A stretch of DNA of 13,275 bases. Source: Chloroflexota bacterium. GTDB taxonomy: Bacteria; Chloroflexota; Dehalococcoidia; SZUA-161. The stretch spans positions 1-13,275 of the forward strand of contig VGNW01000042.1 of NCBI GenBank assembly GCA_016865955.1. The letters are read 5' to 3'. Below are positions 7,304 through 13,275 of this stretch, one piece after another (position 1 is the stretch's first letter; every line of letters begins with the position of its first letter). The notes under the pieces are model-generated. The model made no database searches, had not been told where the DNA came from, and worked only from the letters and a program-made list of their open reading frames with translations. A program made the translations under genes and the position numbers.

Positions 7304-8200
7304 GTGGCAAGGAAGTTGGGTCGTCTCATCACAGCTATGGTTACTCCTTTCAATGGTAAAGGGGATGTAGATTACAAGCAGGCGAAGAAGCTTGCTCTGG
7401 CGTTGCTCGCCTCCGGGAGCGATGGATTGGTGGTTGCAGGCACCACCGGCGAATCGCCTACCCTCAGTCGGGAGGAGAAAGTACGGCTCTTCACTGAGAT
7501 AAAGGATGCTGTAGGCAAGAAGGGGACTGTGATAGCAGGCACCGGCAGCTATAATACTAGAGAGAGCATTGAATTGACCGGGGAAGCCGAGAAAATCGGT
7601 GTCGATGCTGCTTTACTGGTAGTGCCTTATTACAACAAGCCTACCCAGCAAGGGCTAAAAGAGCACTTTCAGGCAATAGCGAAGAGCACATCTCTTCCCT
7701 GTATACTATACAATGTCCCCACGCGCACCATTACCAATCTTTTACCGGAGACGGTAATCGAGTTGAGCAAGGTGGACAACATAGTGGGTTTGAAGGAAGC
7801 AAGTGGAGACCTCGGACAGGTAACGAAGGTGCTCGATGGTGTGAAGAAGGACTTTCTGCTTTACAGCGGAAACGACAGCGATACCTTCCTGATGCTCGCT
7901 TTAGGTGCTTATGGCGTTATCAGCGTTGCTTCTCATCTGGTGGGGGTTCAGATTAGCGCTATGATAGACAAAGCTGTGAAGGGAAAGACCGCTGAGGCGG
8001 CTGCCATACATCGTGATTTGCTGCCGCTGGTCAATGCGTTGTTCATCGTCTCCAATCCGGTTCCGGTCAAGCATGCTCTGAACTGCGTGGGATTTAATGT
8101 GGGCAAGCCGCGTCTGCCTCTGATTCCGCCTGATGAAAAATCTGCGGCAGCGATAGAGGCTATGCTGAAGAAGTATGAGATTGATTTGCCGGTAAAATAG
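7304..8200 (+). CDS. dapA: 4-hydroxy-tetrahydrodipicolinate synthase
   Basis: Condenses pyruvate with aspartate semialdehyde, the first committed step of diaminopimelate/lysine synthesis. The 298 residues fit the family, a TIM barrel. The GTTGES motif lies near residues 47-52, VVPYYNKP holds Tyr109/Tyr110, YNVPTRT begins at Tyr136, and the Schiff-base Lys is Lys164 in GLKEASGD. All expected catalytic residues are present, in contrast to the preceding gene. The start is GTG at 7304, 5 bases after a perfect AAGGAGGT. A 12-bp hairpin terminator follows 21 bases after the stop. The protein is the end of the plus-strand operon and lies 12 bases from the convergent miaB. Confidence 0.97.
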   Translation: MARKLGRLITAMVTPFNGKGDVDYKQAKKLALALLASGSDGLVVAGTTGESPTLSREEKVRLFTEIKDAVGKKGTVIAGTGSYNTRESIELTGEAEKIGVDAALLVVPYYNKPTQQGLKEHFQAIAKSTSLPCILYNVPTRTITNLLPETVIELSKVDNIVGLKEASGDLGQVTKVLDGVKKDFLLYSGNDSDTFLMLALGAYGVISVASHLVGVQISAMIDKAVKGKTAEAAAIHRDLLPLVNALFIVSNPVPVKHALNCVGFNVGKPRLPLIPPDEKSAAAIEAMLKKYEIDLPVK

Positions 8201-8212
8201 ATGTTCCTGGCG

Positions 8213-9478
8213 TCAGGCTTTGACCAGCCCCTGCAGCGACCAGGGGCTGGTCTTTTTAATTTCGATATTCACTAGTTGGCCGAGGCAATCTCCATAACCT
8301 TCAAAGAAGACTAGCTTGTCGGTTCGGGTGCGCCCGAACCATTTGCCCTTCTTTTTACCCTCGACAAGAACCTCGACGGTCTGTCCCAGCAGTCTGGTGT
8401 TGATTTCGGATGCCACAAAGCTCTGCAGTTCCTCCACTTTTTGCAGACGCCTTTTCTTCTCTGAGGAAGGGACATCGTCCTTGAATTTTGTTGCTGCCGA
8501 AGTGCCCGTTCGCGGTGAATAGGCGGCGACATGGACGGTGTCGAATTTTAGGTCCGCAAGCAGGTCGAACGTTCTCTGAAACTGATCGGCAGTCTCGCCG
8601 GGAAAGCCTACGATAGCATCGGTGGCAAGTGCGACGCTGGTGATAGCACGGCGAATCCGCTGCACAAGCTCTCTGAAGTATTCCACCGAGTAGCCTCGCC
8701 CCATCGCTCGTAGGATTTCATCGTCGCCTGCCTGAATGGGAAGGCTGATATGCTCGCAGACTTTATCCAGAGAGGCTACAGCCTCGATGAGCTTCCGGCT
8801 CATGTCCTTGGGGTGAGAGGTCAGGAAGCGGATACGCGCCAGACCTTTGATAGAGTTCAACTCTTTGAGTAAATCGGCAAGGTCAGGCTTTTCCGGCAGG
8901 TCATGACCGTAGGAATCGACATTCTGTCCCAGCAGGGTGACCTCTTTCACTCCCTGCTCAACGAGTGTTTCAACCTGCTGACGTATCTCGGCAACAGGGT
9001 GGCTTCTCTCCCTGCCGCGGCGGTAGGGCACGATGCAATAGGAGCAGAAGTTGTCGCAGCCTTCGATGATGGCGACAAATGCGGTTGGGGAGGTGTGAAT
9101 TCGGCTGGTCTTTCTCGCAGCTTTTGGCGCTCTCGTTTTTGCCAGTTCCACAAGCTCGGTAAATTCCCCCGGCTTGAGGAAAACATCTACATGGGGGAAG
9201 CGGCGCTTTAATCCGGTTGTGTACGAGTCAACCATGCAGCCGGCAAGGGCTAATACGATATCAGGGCTGGACTTCTTCAGTGCTTTCATCAAGTCCAGTC
9301 TGGCGACCACGCGGTTCTCCGCGCTCTGCCTCACCACGCAACTGTTAAGCACGATGAGGTCAGCCCTGTCTATGTCTGGAGTAGCCTTATACCCCAGCTT
9401 GTCGAGACTGGTCGCCAGCCTTTCCGAATCAGCCTTGTTCATCTGGCACCCGATGGTCCAGATGTGGTAGTAAGACAT
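8213..9478 (-). CDS. miaB: tRNA-2-methylthio-N6-dimethylallyladenosine synthase MiaB
   Basis: Radical-SAM methylthiotransferase that adds the 2-methylthio group to i6A37 of tRNAs reading UNN codons. The N-terminal UPF0004 domain carries the auxiliary-cluster cysteines Cys11, Cys47 and Cys81 (TIGCQMN, NSCVVR, AGCM). The radical-SAM cluster is Cys141, Cys145 and Cys148 in CDNFCSYC, followed by IVPYRRGRERS and LLGQNVDSYG. A TRAM RNA-binding domain occupies about residues 355-421. The length of 421 is slightly short but complete, and the VVRQSAENRV sequence favours MiaB over MtaB or RimO. A GAGAGGA ribosome site lies before the ATG at 9478. It is convergent with dapA and shares the terminator sequence with it. 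Confidence 0.93.
   Translation of the reverse strand: MSYYHIWTIGCQMNKADSERLATSLDKLGYKATPDIDRADLIVLNSCVVRQSAENRVVARLDLMKALKKSSPDIVLALAGCMVDSYTTGLKRRFPHVDVFLKPGEFTELVELAKTRAPKAARKTSRIHTSPTAFVAIIEGCDNFCSYCIVPYRRGRERSHPVAEIRQQVETLVEQGVKEVTLLGQNVDSYGHDLPEKPDLADLLKELNSIKGLARIRFLTSHPKDMSRKLIEAVASLDKVCEHISLPIQAGDDEILRAMGRGYSVEYFRELVQRIRRAITSVALATDAIVGFPGETADQFQRTFDLLADLKFDTVHVAAYSPRTGTSAATKFKDDVPSSEKKRRLQKVEELQSFVASEINTRLLGQTVEVLVEGKKKGKWFGRTRTDKLVFFEGYGDCLGQLVNIEIKKTSPWSLQGLVKA
8222..8257 (+). terminator. Intrinsic terminator of the rpsO-dapA unit, inside the miaB 3' end
   Basis: GACCAGCCCCTG (8222-8233) pairs perfectly with CAGGGGCTGGTC (8241-8252) around a 7-base loop and is followed by TTTTT. 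The hairpin also encodes the last residues of MiaB (SPWSLQGLVKA) on the other strand. The T-run lies on the plus strand, so it acts for dapA; on the minus strand no T-run follows. Confidence 0.9.
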
Positions 9479-9516
9479 TCGATTCCTCTCGCTGTTGAAA
9501 ACGTAGCGCTGTTTAA

Positions 9517-9525
9517 ATTATATCA
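9517..9525 (-). promoter_or_regulatory. Probable extended -10 promoter of miaB
   Basis: On the minus strand TGATATAAT forms a perfect extended -10 element about 40 bases before the miaB start. No good -35 is found at 16-18 bases, which is tolerated in extended -10 promoters. Confidence 0.45.
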
Positions 9526-9676
9526 GAACGCGGGGACTGAGACGATGAAAGTGTAATATAAGAAGCTAGAGGGTAAATCTGGATGACTTGTCTCCATCTC
9601 TGCAACTTTAGGTAAACTGAAGAAGAGGAGGATAGCTCTGCCACGTATTATATTCTACCGGTTTGGTCTATCTACA

Positions 9677-10219
9677 TCAATTGCCGATCTCTCTGAAGCT
9701 ATTTACAACCGAATCTAATAGCGGCTTATTCTTATCATATTTTGAGGGCAATGTCCAAGCTATAATTTGATGAAAGCCCTCTTCACCATCAACTGTGGTG
9801 TGAAGATAGACAACGTTTATTCCCTCTACCCGACCACTTATCTCATATTGTAATGCTCTCCGTCCGTTGATCTGCAACTCTACTGGTTCGTCAGATATGA
9901 TAACGTTCTCCAAGCTATCTAGAAGAATTTGGCGCGTAATATCTGAATGCACCTCGACTGTTATGTCATCGCTAAAGTCCATTTTGAATTCTGATAAGAC
10001 TATAACGTAGGCTTCTTTCTTTGTGTTCGCTACCTGGATATCGGCTTCGTCATTCAGGTCAGAATGCACACTCTAATCGTTTGGAACCTCAAGCTGGCAG
10101 AAACCATTTTCCGAAGTTATCACTTTGAAACCTTCTGATGATTCATCAGCACAGCCATACGCAACTACTACTAAAATTATGGCTATAGTATAAAGAAGCA
10201 ACTTGGTTAGGTTTGTCAT
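9677..10219 (-). pseudogene. Lipoprotein gene interrupted by an in-frame amber codon
   Basis: The frame begins at ATG 10219 behind an AGGAGC ribosome site. The first residues form a lipoprotein signal peptide: basic start, hydrophobic run (LLLYTIAIILVVVA), then AYGC with Cys23. After FKVITSENGFCQLEVPND comes a single TAG at 10073-10075 (codon 49). The same frame then continues for 130 residues without a stop (HSDLNDEADIQVANTKKEAY and onward) to TAG at 9677. Small lipoproteins of this type usually have a Trp after 'VP.g', and TGG to TAG is one base change. As it stands only a 48-residue fragment or a GTG-restarted (10069) unexported form would be made. TAG is a normal stop elsewhere here (dapB, dapA), so systematic recoding is unlikely. 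Function unknown. Confidence 0.75.
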
Positions 10220-10387
10220 GCTTTGCTCCTATAGAAAGTTATATCCAAAGTAGATGTTACGTTACGTATGTCACCAGGTTTCTGCCTTTAGACAATATCT
10301 GATTGGGTATCTTTATATGAGTTCGGAACAGCTTTTAGGCATGTGAAGAAAACAACGCAAGGCAGAACCGACCTTAGTTTTGCGGGC

Positions 10388-10417
10388 ATTATAGCACGCG
10401 AAACTCTCAATATGCAA
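10388..10417 (-). promoter_or_regulatory. Probable promoter of the broken lipoprotein gene
   Basis: On the minus strand TTGCAT (10412-10417), an 18-base spacer and a perfect TATAAT (10388-10393) with TGC directly before it, an extended -10 type. The predicted leader to the lipoprotein ATG is about 160 bases and shows no other gene. Confidence 0.5.
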
Positions 10418-10486
10418 TTTAACGGTTGACAGAATTCTACTCGAATACAAGGGAAATTACTTTGCATCTTTTCAGAAGATGAGAAA

Positions 10487-10507
10487 GGGCGTTCAGCCGA
10501 ACGCCCC
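10487..10507 (-). terminator. Terminator after tRNA-Ser
   Basis: GGGCGTTC (10487-10494) pairs with GAACGCCC (10499-10506) around a 4-base loop. Read on the minus strand, the hairpin is followed by TTTCTC, consistent with release after the tRNA gene about 30 bases upstream. Confidence 0.65.
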
Positions 10508-10535
10508 AACAAGCCCGCTGGTATTCTAGAAAGAG

Positions 10536-10627
10536 TGGCGGAGGGAATGGGATTCGAACCCATGAGGGAGGTTTCCCCCCCTAACCGCTTAGCAGGCGGC
10601 CGCACTAGACCACTATGCGATCCCTCC
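10536..10627 (-). tRNA. tRNA-Ser (anticodon GCU)
   Basis: The acceptor stem GGAGGGA pairs with TCCCTCC, followed by discriminator G and an encoded CCA. The anticodon arm reads CCGCCTGCTAAGCGG with anticodon GCT, decoding AGC/AGU. A long variable arm with a GGGGGG/CCTCCC stem identifies a class II tRNA, and the T arm is ATGGGTTCGAATCCCAT. It has its own promoter and terminator. Confidence 0.95.
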
Positions 10628-10638
10628 TGAGCAGGTCT

Positions 10639-10667
10639 ATTTAAACATAAAACTCCTTGTTTTTCAA
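10639..10667 (-). promoter_or_regulatory. Promoter of tRNA-Ser
   Basis: On the minus strand TTGAAA (10662-10667), a 17-base spacer and TTAAAT (10639-10644). Transcription should start a few bases before the mature 5' end at 10627. Confidence 0.6.
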
Positions 10668-10833
10668 ATACCGAGAATTTGAAATTATATACCGGAAGAA
10701 ACGTGACTATGTAACTGAAAAAGAAGGGGATTTCTTCGCAGCAGAAAAGAGTTTCAGCATCTCCAATCACGATGGAGGAGACGCTGAAATCGTTGCAGAC
10801 TGTATAGGATTGTCTGTGAGCGCTTGTGAAAGA

Positions 10834-10858
10834 TTCGGCTATATATAATTCAGCCGAA
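10834..10858 (-). terminator. Possible terminator after the small membrane-protein genes
   Basis: TTCGGCT and AGCCGAA form a 7-bp stem with an 11-base AT-rich loop, about 9 bases after the stop of the 58-residue gene. On the minus strand it is followed by TCTTTC, a weak T-run. The rest of 10628-10867 shows only the tRNA promoter and no convincing gene. Confidence 0.4.
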
Positions 10859-10867
10859 GGCGTTGTG

Positions 10868-11044
10868 CTACTGTGAAGGATGTGCCTGGTCAGGCTGTGC
10901 CTTCTTTCTGCTAAATAGGGAGACTAACCACATGATGGCTTTTGTCTCGATCGTTAAAATCTTGACTACTATAGGGATGCTTATGATTTTGAGGATCACC
11001 TTGTTGGTCATCAGCTTCATCATCAGTTTATCTTTCGTACTCAT
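10868..11044 (-). CDS. Small amphipathic protein of 58 residues
   Basis: Not recognised. The sequence begins MSTKDKLMMKLMTNKVILK, continues with a hydrophobic helix (IISIPIVVKILTIE, then IMWLVSLF) and ends in a basic, polar tail. A peripheral or single-pass membrane protein is plausible. ATG 11044 is chosen because AAGGAAG lies 8 bases upstream, inside the end of the preceding gene; a GTG at 11053 overlapping that gene's stop is the alternative. The close spacing with the upstream membrane-protein gene suggests one operon and coupled translation. Being short, it could be a chance frame, but the ribosome site and spacing support it. Confidence 0.5.
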   Translation of the reverse strand: MSTKDKLMMKLMTNKVILKIISIPIVVKILTIETKAIMWLVSLFSRKKAQPDQAHPSQ

Positions 11045-11049
11045 TCTGC

Positions 11050-11559
11050 TCACTTCCTTCTATTTATTTTTCCACGTGCCCGGTCAGCTTCGGCCGAAAG
11101 TTTGTCTTTCATTCCCTGCCATTTGGCTTTCAAATCGGTGTCCTTTTTCACGTCATGTTTTATCTTCATCCTGATGATTTGAAGGTTCGCAGTCGCGTAG
11201 ATACTTACAAGCCAACTCTTCCATTTGGCGAAGAGCCATTTGATAATTCGGACTAACCAGACTATCAAACCAAGGTCTACTGGTATGAATAACAGTAACG
11301 GAGGGAAGATGAGCAGGAGGATCAGTACTGAGCGGAGAAGCATAAACATAATAATAACCAAGATGATCAAAACCACGGCGAGGATGAGAAATGAAAAAAG
11401 ATTCTCTGGTTTGGCGCATAGTTTCGCTAATCTCTTCAGCCAGGGGTAGACGTGGCTCACAACATATGTCAGTAAAGCTAAGAAGACGAGACCAAAGAAT
11501 ATCGCTATTGGTATTATCGCAAGGAATGCGCCGAGTATTAGTAGGGTAAATATATCCAT
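11050..11559 (-). CDS. Multi-pass membrane protein, function unknown
   Basis: 169 residues without a recognised family. Hydrophobic segments lie at about 5-34, 52-76 and 78-108, so three or four membrane helices are expected. A charged C-terminal third (KIKHDVKKDTDLKAKWQG and onward, ending KINRRK) should be cytoplasmic and helical. The ATG at 11559 has AGGTG 7 bases upstream. It lies between a small secreted-protein gene and the 58-residue gene, all on the minus strand behind one good promoter, so the three probably form an operon. No enzymatic motif is visible. Confidence 0.75.
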   Translation of the reverse strand: MDIFTLLILGAFLAIIPIAIFFGLVFLALLTYVVSHVYPWLKRLAKLCAKPENLFSFLILAVVLIILVIIMFMLLRSVLILLLIFPPLLLFIPVDLGLIVWLVRIIKWLFAKWKSWLVSIYATANLQIIRMKIKHDVKKDTDLKAKWQGMKDKLSAEADRARGKINRRK

Positions 11560-11667
11560 GTTTTCACCTAATAGTAGACACGTGAAAAGTCCAGTGCTAT
11601 TTGAGCCAGTTGTTCTTCAGCATGGCGTTTCCCTCGCACGTCGCTAAGAGCAGCTTCTATTAGACTA

Positions 11668-11883
11668 TCAGTTCCTTTCCGAATCAGTTTTAATAAGATG
11701 GTGTCTGGCTATCGTGATGCAGGATATAATATCGTCTCTCAAATTGGCGCCGACACAGGTGATATCGATGTCAGCATCGGTGGTGACTAATAGAGGAGCC
11801 TGCGTTGTAGTAATACTTGCAGTAGACAGTTTAGGAAGCAATAGGAATACTGATAATATTAGTATCCGGCGCCAATCTTTCAT
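11668..11883 (-). CDS. Small secreted protein, possibly truncated by a frameshift
   Basis: 71 residues with an N-terminal export signal: MKDWRR, the hydrophobic run ILILSVFLLLP, then a possible cleavage site around STA-S. The mature part is short (TTDADIDITCVGANLRDD and onward). No family was recognised and the ribosome site is weak. A TTGACA/TATCAT promoter lies just upstream. A neighbouring frame stays open past this stop to 11568, ending 8 bases before the next gene, so the original gene may have been about 105 residues. Confidence 0.5.
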   Translation of the reverse strand: MKDWRRILILSVFLLLPKLSTASITTTQAPLLVTTDADIDITCVGANLRDDIISCITIARHHLIKTDSERN

Positions 11884-11922
11884 CTTATAGGCTCTAAGCT
11901 TCCTCTTTGTTGGGCTATGATA

Positions 11923-11950
11923 ATGATAACATAATACCCCAATTTGTCAA
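11923..11950 (-). promoter_or_regulatory. Promoter of the minus-strand secreted/membrane protein genes
   Basis: On the minus strand TTGACA (11945-11950), a 16-base spacer and TATCAT (11923-11928). The start codon at 11883 lies about 40 bases further on. The rest of 11951-12090 shows no gene. Confidence 0.55.
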
Positions 11951-12097
11951 ACCTAGCGCTATGAATATCATTATCTTAACGGAACCTCCAAAAATTGGCG
12001 AAATTGGACGGAGCTAATCAAGTTACTGTAATATTCAAATTACGGTAAGAGAAAGCGGGTCGCTTTAAAAATGGTTAAAAAATGGGACGAATGGGTC

Positions 12098-12127
12098 TTG
12101 CAAATATTCAGTAAAAGGTGTTAAAAT
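12098..12127 (+). promoter_or_regulatory. Possible promoter of the TPR-protein gene
   Basis: TTGCAA (12098-12103) with TTAAAA at 17 bases or TAAAAT at 18 bases (12121-12127). The start codon follows about 45 bases later. Confidence 0.45.
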
Positions 12128-12170
12128 CCCCGAGGTCAAAAAAAGAAGTAACGACTAAGTTGAGGTAGTG

Positions 12171-13019
12171 ATGGTATATTATCAAATCAGTGAAAAGACC
12201 AAGCTGAGACGGCATCGTACAAACGAGGCCATTGCTTTGGCTATGCAAAATCGCTGGGAAGAAGCTGTCGCCGTTAACAAAGGCATAATCGAAATGTTTC
12301 CTGACGATGCTGATGCCTATAACAGGTTAGGCAAAGCACTGACTCAGTTGGGAAGGTATGCCGGAGCAAGGGAAGCATACAAGCGCTCTCTTGAAATCAA
12401 ACCGGGGAATACTATCGCCAGAAAGAATCTGGACCGGTTGTCTCACCTCGCCAACGTGAAATCAACCCAAAAGACGGGCAAGCAGGTCGGTTCCCACCTC
12501 TTTATCGAAGAAACAGGTAAGACTGAGGTAACCAATCTTTTGCATCTTGCCTCTCGGGGAGTTCTGGCGAAGCTATCTGCCGGCGACCCTGTGAATCTTA
12601 AACCCAAAGGACAAAGACTGATAGTGGAGAGCATGGAAGGCGAATATATCGGAGAGATTGAACCGAAGTTAGGGTTGCGTTTGGTTAAATTGATGAATGG
12701 TGGCAACAAGTACTCCGCTGCAATCGCCCGCATTTCAGATGACAAAGGCAAGGTGATGATAAAAGAGATCTATCAACACCCGAGCCAGGCAGGACGTCCT
12801 TCTTTTCCGGCCAGAGCAACCGACGACTTCAGACCATACGTTAGAGGCAGTCTGCTGAAGTACGAACTAGAAGAGGATGAAGAAGGTCTGGAAGACGAAT
12901 ATTCCGGCGAATGGGAAGGCGAGGAAACCGTGAAAGAAAGCGGCGCTTCTCTCGGAGAAGCCGGCGCTTTCCCTGATGAAGATGGTGGTGAGGGCGGCTT
13001 TGCGATAGATGATAAGTAG
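12171..13019 (+). CDS. TPR-repeat protein with a conserved-looking middle domain and acidic tail
   Basis: 282 residues, cytoplasmic. Two tetratricopeptide repeats occupy about residues 14-80 (NRWEEAVAVNKGIIEMFPDD, then AYNRLGKALTQLGRYAGA), a protein-binding scaffold. A middle region (about 115-215) has beta-strand character (GDPVNLKPKGQRLIVESM, then GEYIGEIEPKLGLRL) and looks like a compact domain of its own that I cannot name. The last 53 residues are strongly acidic and Gly-rich, ending in DDK. The start is taken as ATG 12171, 4 bases after GAGGT; a GTG at 12168 is too close to that site. A perfect hairpin terminator follows. Role unknown, probably an adaptor. Confidence 0.85.
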   Translation: MVYYQISEKTKLRRHRTNEAIALAMQNRWEEAVAVNKGIIEMFPDDADAYNRLGKALTQLGRYAGAREAYKRSLEIKPGNTIARKNLDRLSHLANVKSTQKTGKQVGSHLFIEETGKTEVTNLLHLASRGVLAKLSAGDPVNLKPKGQRLIVESMEGEYIGEIEPKLGLRLVKLMNGGNKYSAAIARISDDKGKVMIKEIYQHPSQAGRPSFPARATDDFRPYVRGSLLKYELEEDEEGLEDEYSGEWEGEETVKESGASLGEAGAFPDEDGGEGGFAIDDK

Positions 13020-13039
13020 AACAGGTTCGGCTCAGGCAT

Positions 13040-13075
13040 ATAAAGCCGAGATTAATTTCTCGGCTTTATTATTCC
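13040..13075 (+). terminator. Intrinsic terminator after the TPR-protein gene
   Basis: ATAAAGCCGAGA (13040-13051) pairs perfectly with TCTCGGCTTTAT (13058-13069) around a 6-base loop. TTATTATTC follows, and the A/T-rich flanks would also allow some action on the other strand. Confidence 0.8.
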
Positions 13076-13136
13076 CGATTGGTTGAAGGGTGGGCTTCTT
13101 CATGTGCTCAGATTGTCCGAAGTGTAGTTCGGTGGC

Positions 13137-13165
13137 TTGTCAAAAGCCACAGCTTGATATATACT
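13137..13165 (+). promoter_or_regulatory. Promoter of the terminal zinc-ribbon gene
   Basis: TTGTCA (13137-13142), a 17-base spacer and TATACT (13160-13165). The predicted leader is about 26 bases and contains the GGGAGGTG ribosome site. Confidence 0.6.
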
Positions 13166-13197
13166 GTGAATGTCACTATTAGGCGGGAGGTGGCTCT

Positions 13198-13275
13198 GTG
13201 GAGAACATCGTTTTCCCCAAATGCCAGAAATGCAATACTGGCGATTTGGTGCCTCTATCTGATTTCGGAAGTCAG
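13198..13275 (+). CDS. Small zinc-ribbon protein, N-terminal part (runs off the right edge)
   Basis: The first 26 residues (VENIVFPKCQKCNTGDLVPL, then SDFGSQ) carry a CQKC knuckle, the first half of a zinc ribbon whose second pair would lie beyond the window. The start is GTG at 13198, 5 bases after GGGAGGTG, and a good promoter lies just upstream. The Cys spacing and sequence differ from the tandem pair at 1924-2531, so it is not a third copy of that duplication. Function unknown. Confidence 0.7.
   Translation, partial: MENIVFPKCQKCNTGDLVPLSDFGSQ

Noticed and set aside
10073..10075. TAG as a recoded sense codon throughout the organism
   Set aside because: dapB, dapA and both zinc-ribbon genes end naturally at TAG, so TAG works as a stop here.
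10288..10770. 160-codon minus-strand frame
   Set aside because: It reads straight through the tRNA-Ser gene and its terminator, so it cannot be a real protein gene.
10657..10848. 63-codon plus-strand frame next to the tRNA
   Set aside because: TTG start, no ribosome site, and it overlaps the tRNA promoter.
10863..11174. 103-codon plus-strand hydrophobic frame
   Set aside because: Antisense to the 58-residue gene and the end of the membrane-protein gene; its hydrophobicity mirrors theirs.
1..13275. CRISPR arrays, insertion sequences, phage or defence genes
   Set aside because: No regularly spaced repeats, transposase or integrase motifs, or defence-type domains were seen on either strand.

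Overview
The window is an ordinary bacterial chromosomal segment of moderate GC content, with well-spaced Shine-Dalgarno sites and sigma70-type promoters. The order rpsO-pnp-dapB-asd-dapA, an actinobacterial-type DapB (HQEV motif), a DUF5343 protein and several small Cys-rich proteins suggest Chloroflexota, perhaps Dehalococcoidia. That assignment is inference from gene order and protein style, not from a database search.

Left part (1-2600): the 5' part of ftsA runs off the left edge on the minus strand. A gene-poor stretch of about 590 bp separates it from a divergent DUF5343 gene and holds two inverted copies of a 14-bp box. Two tandem paralogous small zinc-ribbon genes follow, the first behind a near-consensus promoter.

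Centre (2760-8260): one plus-strand unit runs from a strong extended -10 promoter through rpsO, pnp, dapB, an asd-family gene and dapA, and ends in a perfect 12-bp hairpin terminator. It joins ribosome and RNA-turnover functions to the diaminopimelate/lysine branch. The asd-family protein lies exactly where aspartate-semialdehyde dehydrogenase should be, but it lacks the catalytic Cys, the catalytic His and a substrate-phosphate Arg of that family. This is the most unusual observation in the window. The terminator lies inside the 3' end of the convergent miaB gene.

Right part (8213-13275): miaB (minus) is followed by a lipoprotein gene broken by one in-frame TAG where a Trp would fit, then a tRNA-Ser(GCU) gene with its own promoter and terminator. 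Next comes a minus-strand set of small secreted/membrane protein genes, one possibly frameshifted. On the plus strand there is a TPR protein with an acidic tail and a strong terminator. The window ends in the start of another small zinc-ribbon gene with its own promoter. No CRISPR array, insertion sequence, phage gene or defence system was seen.
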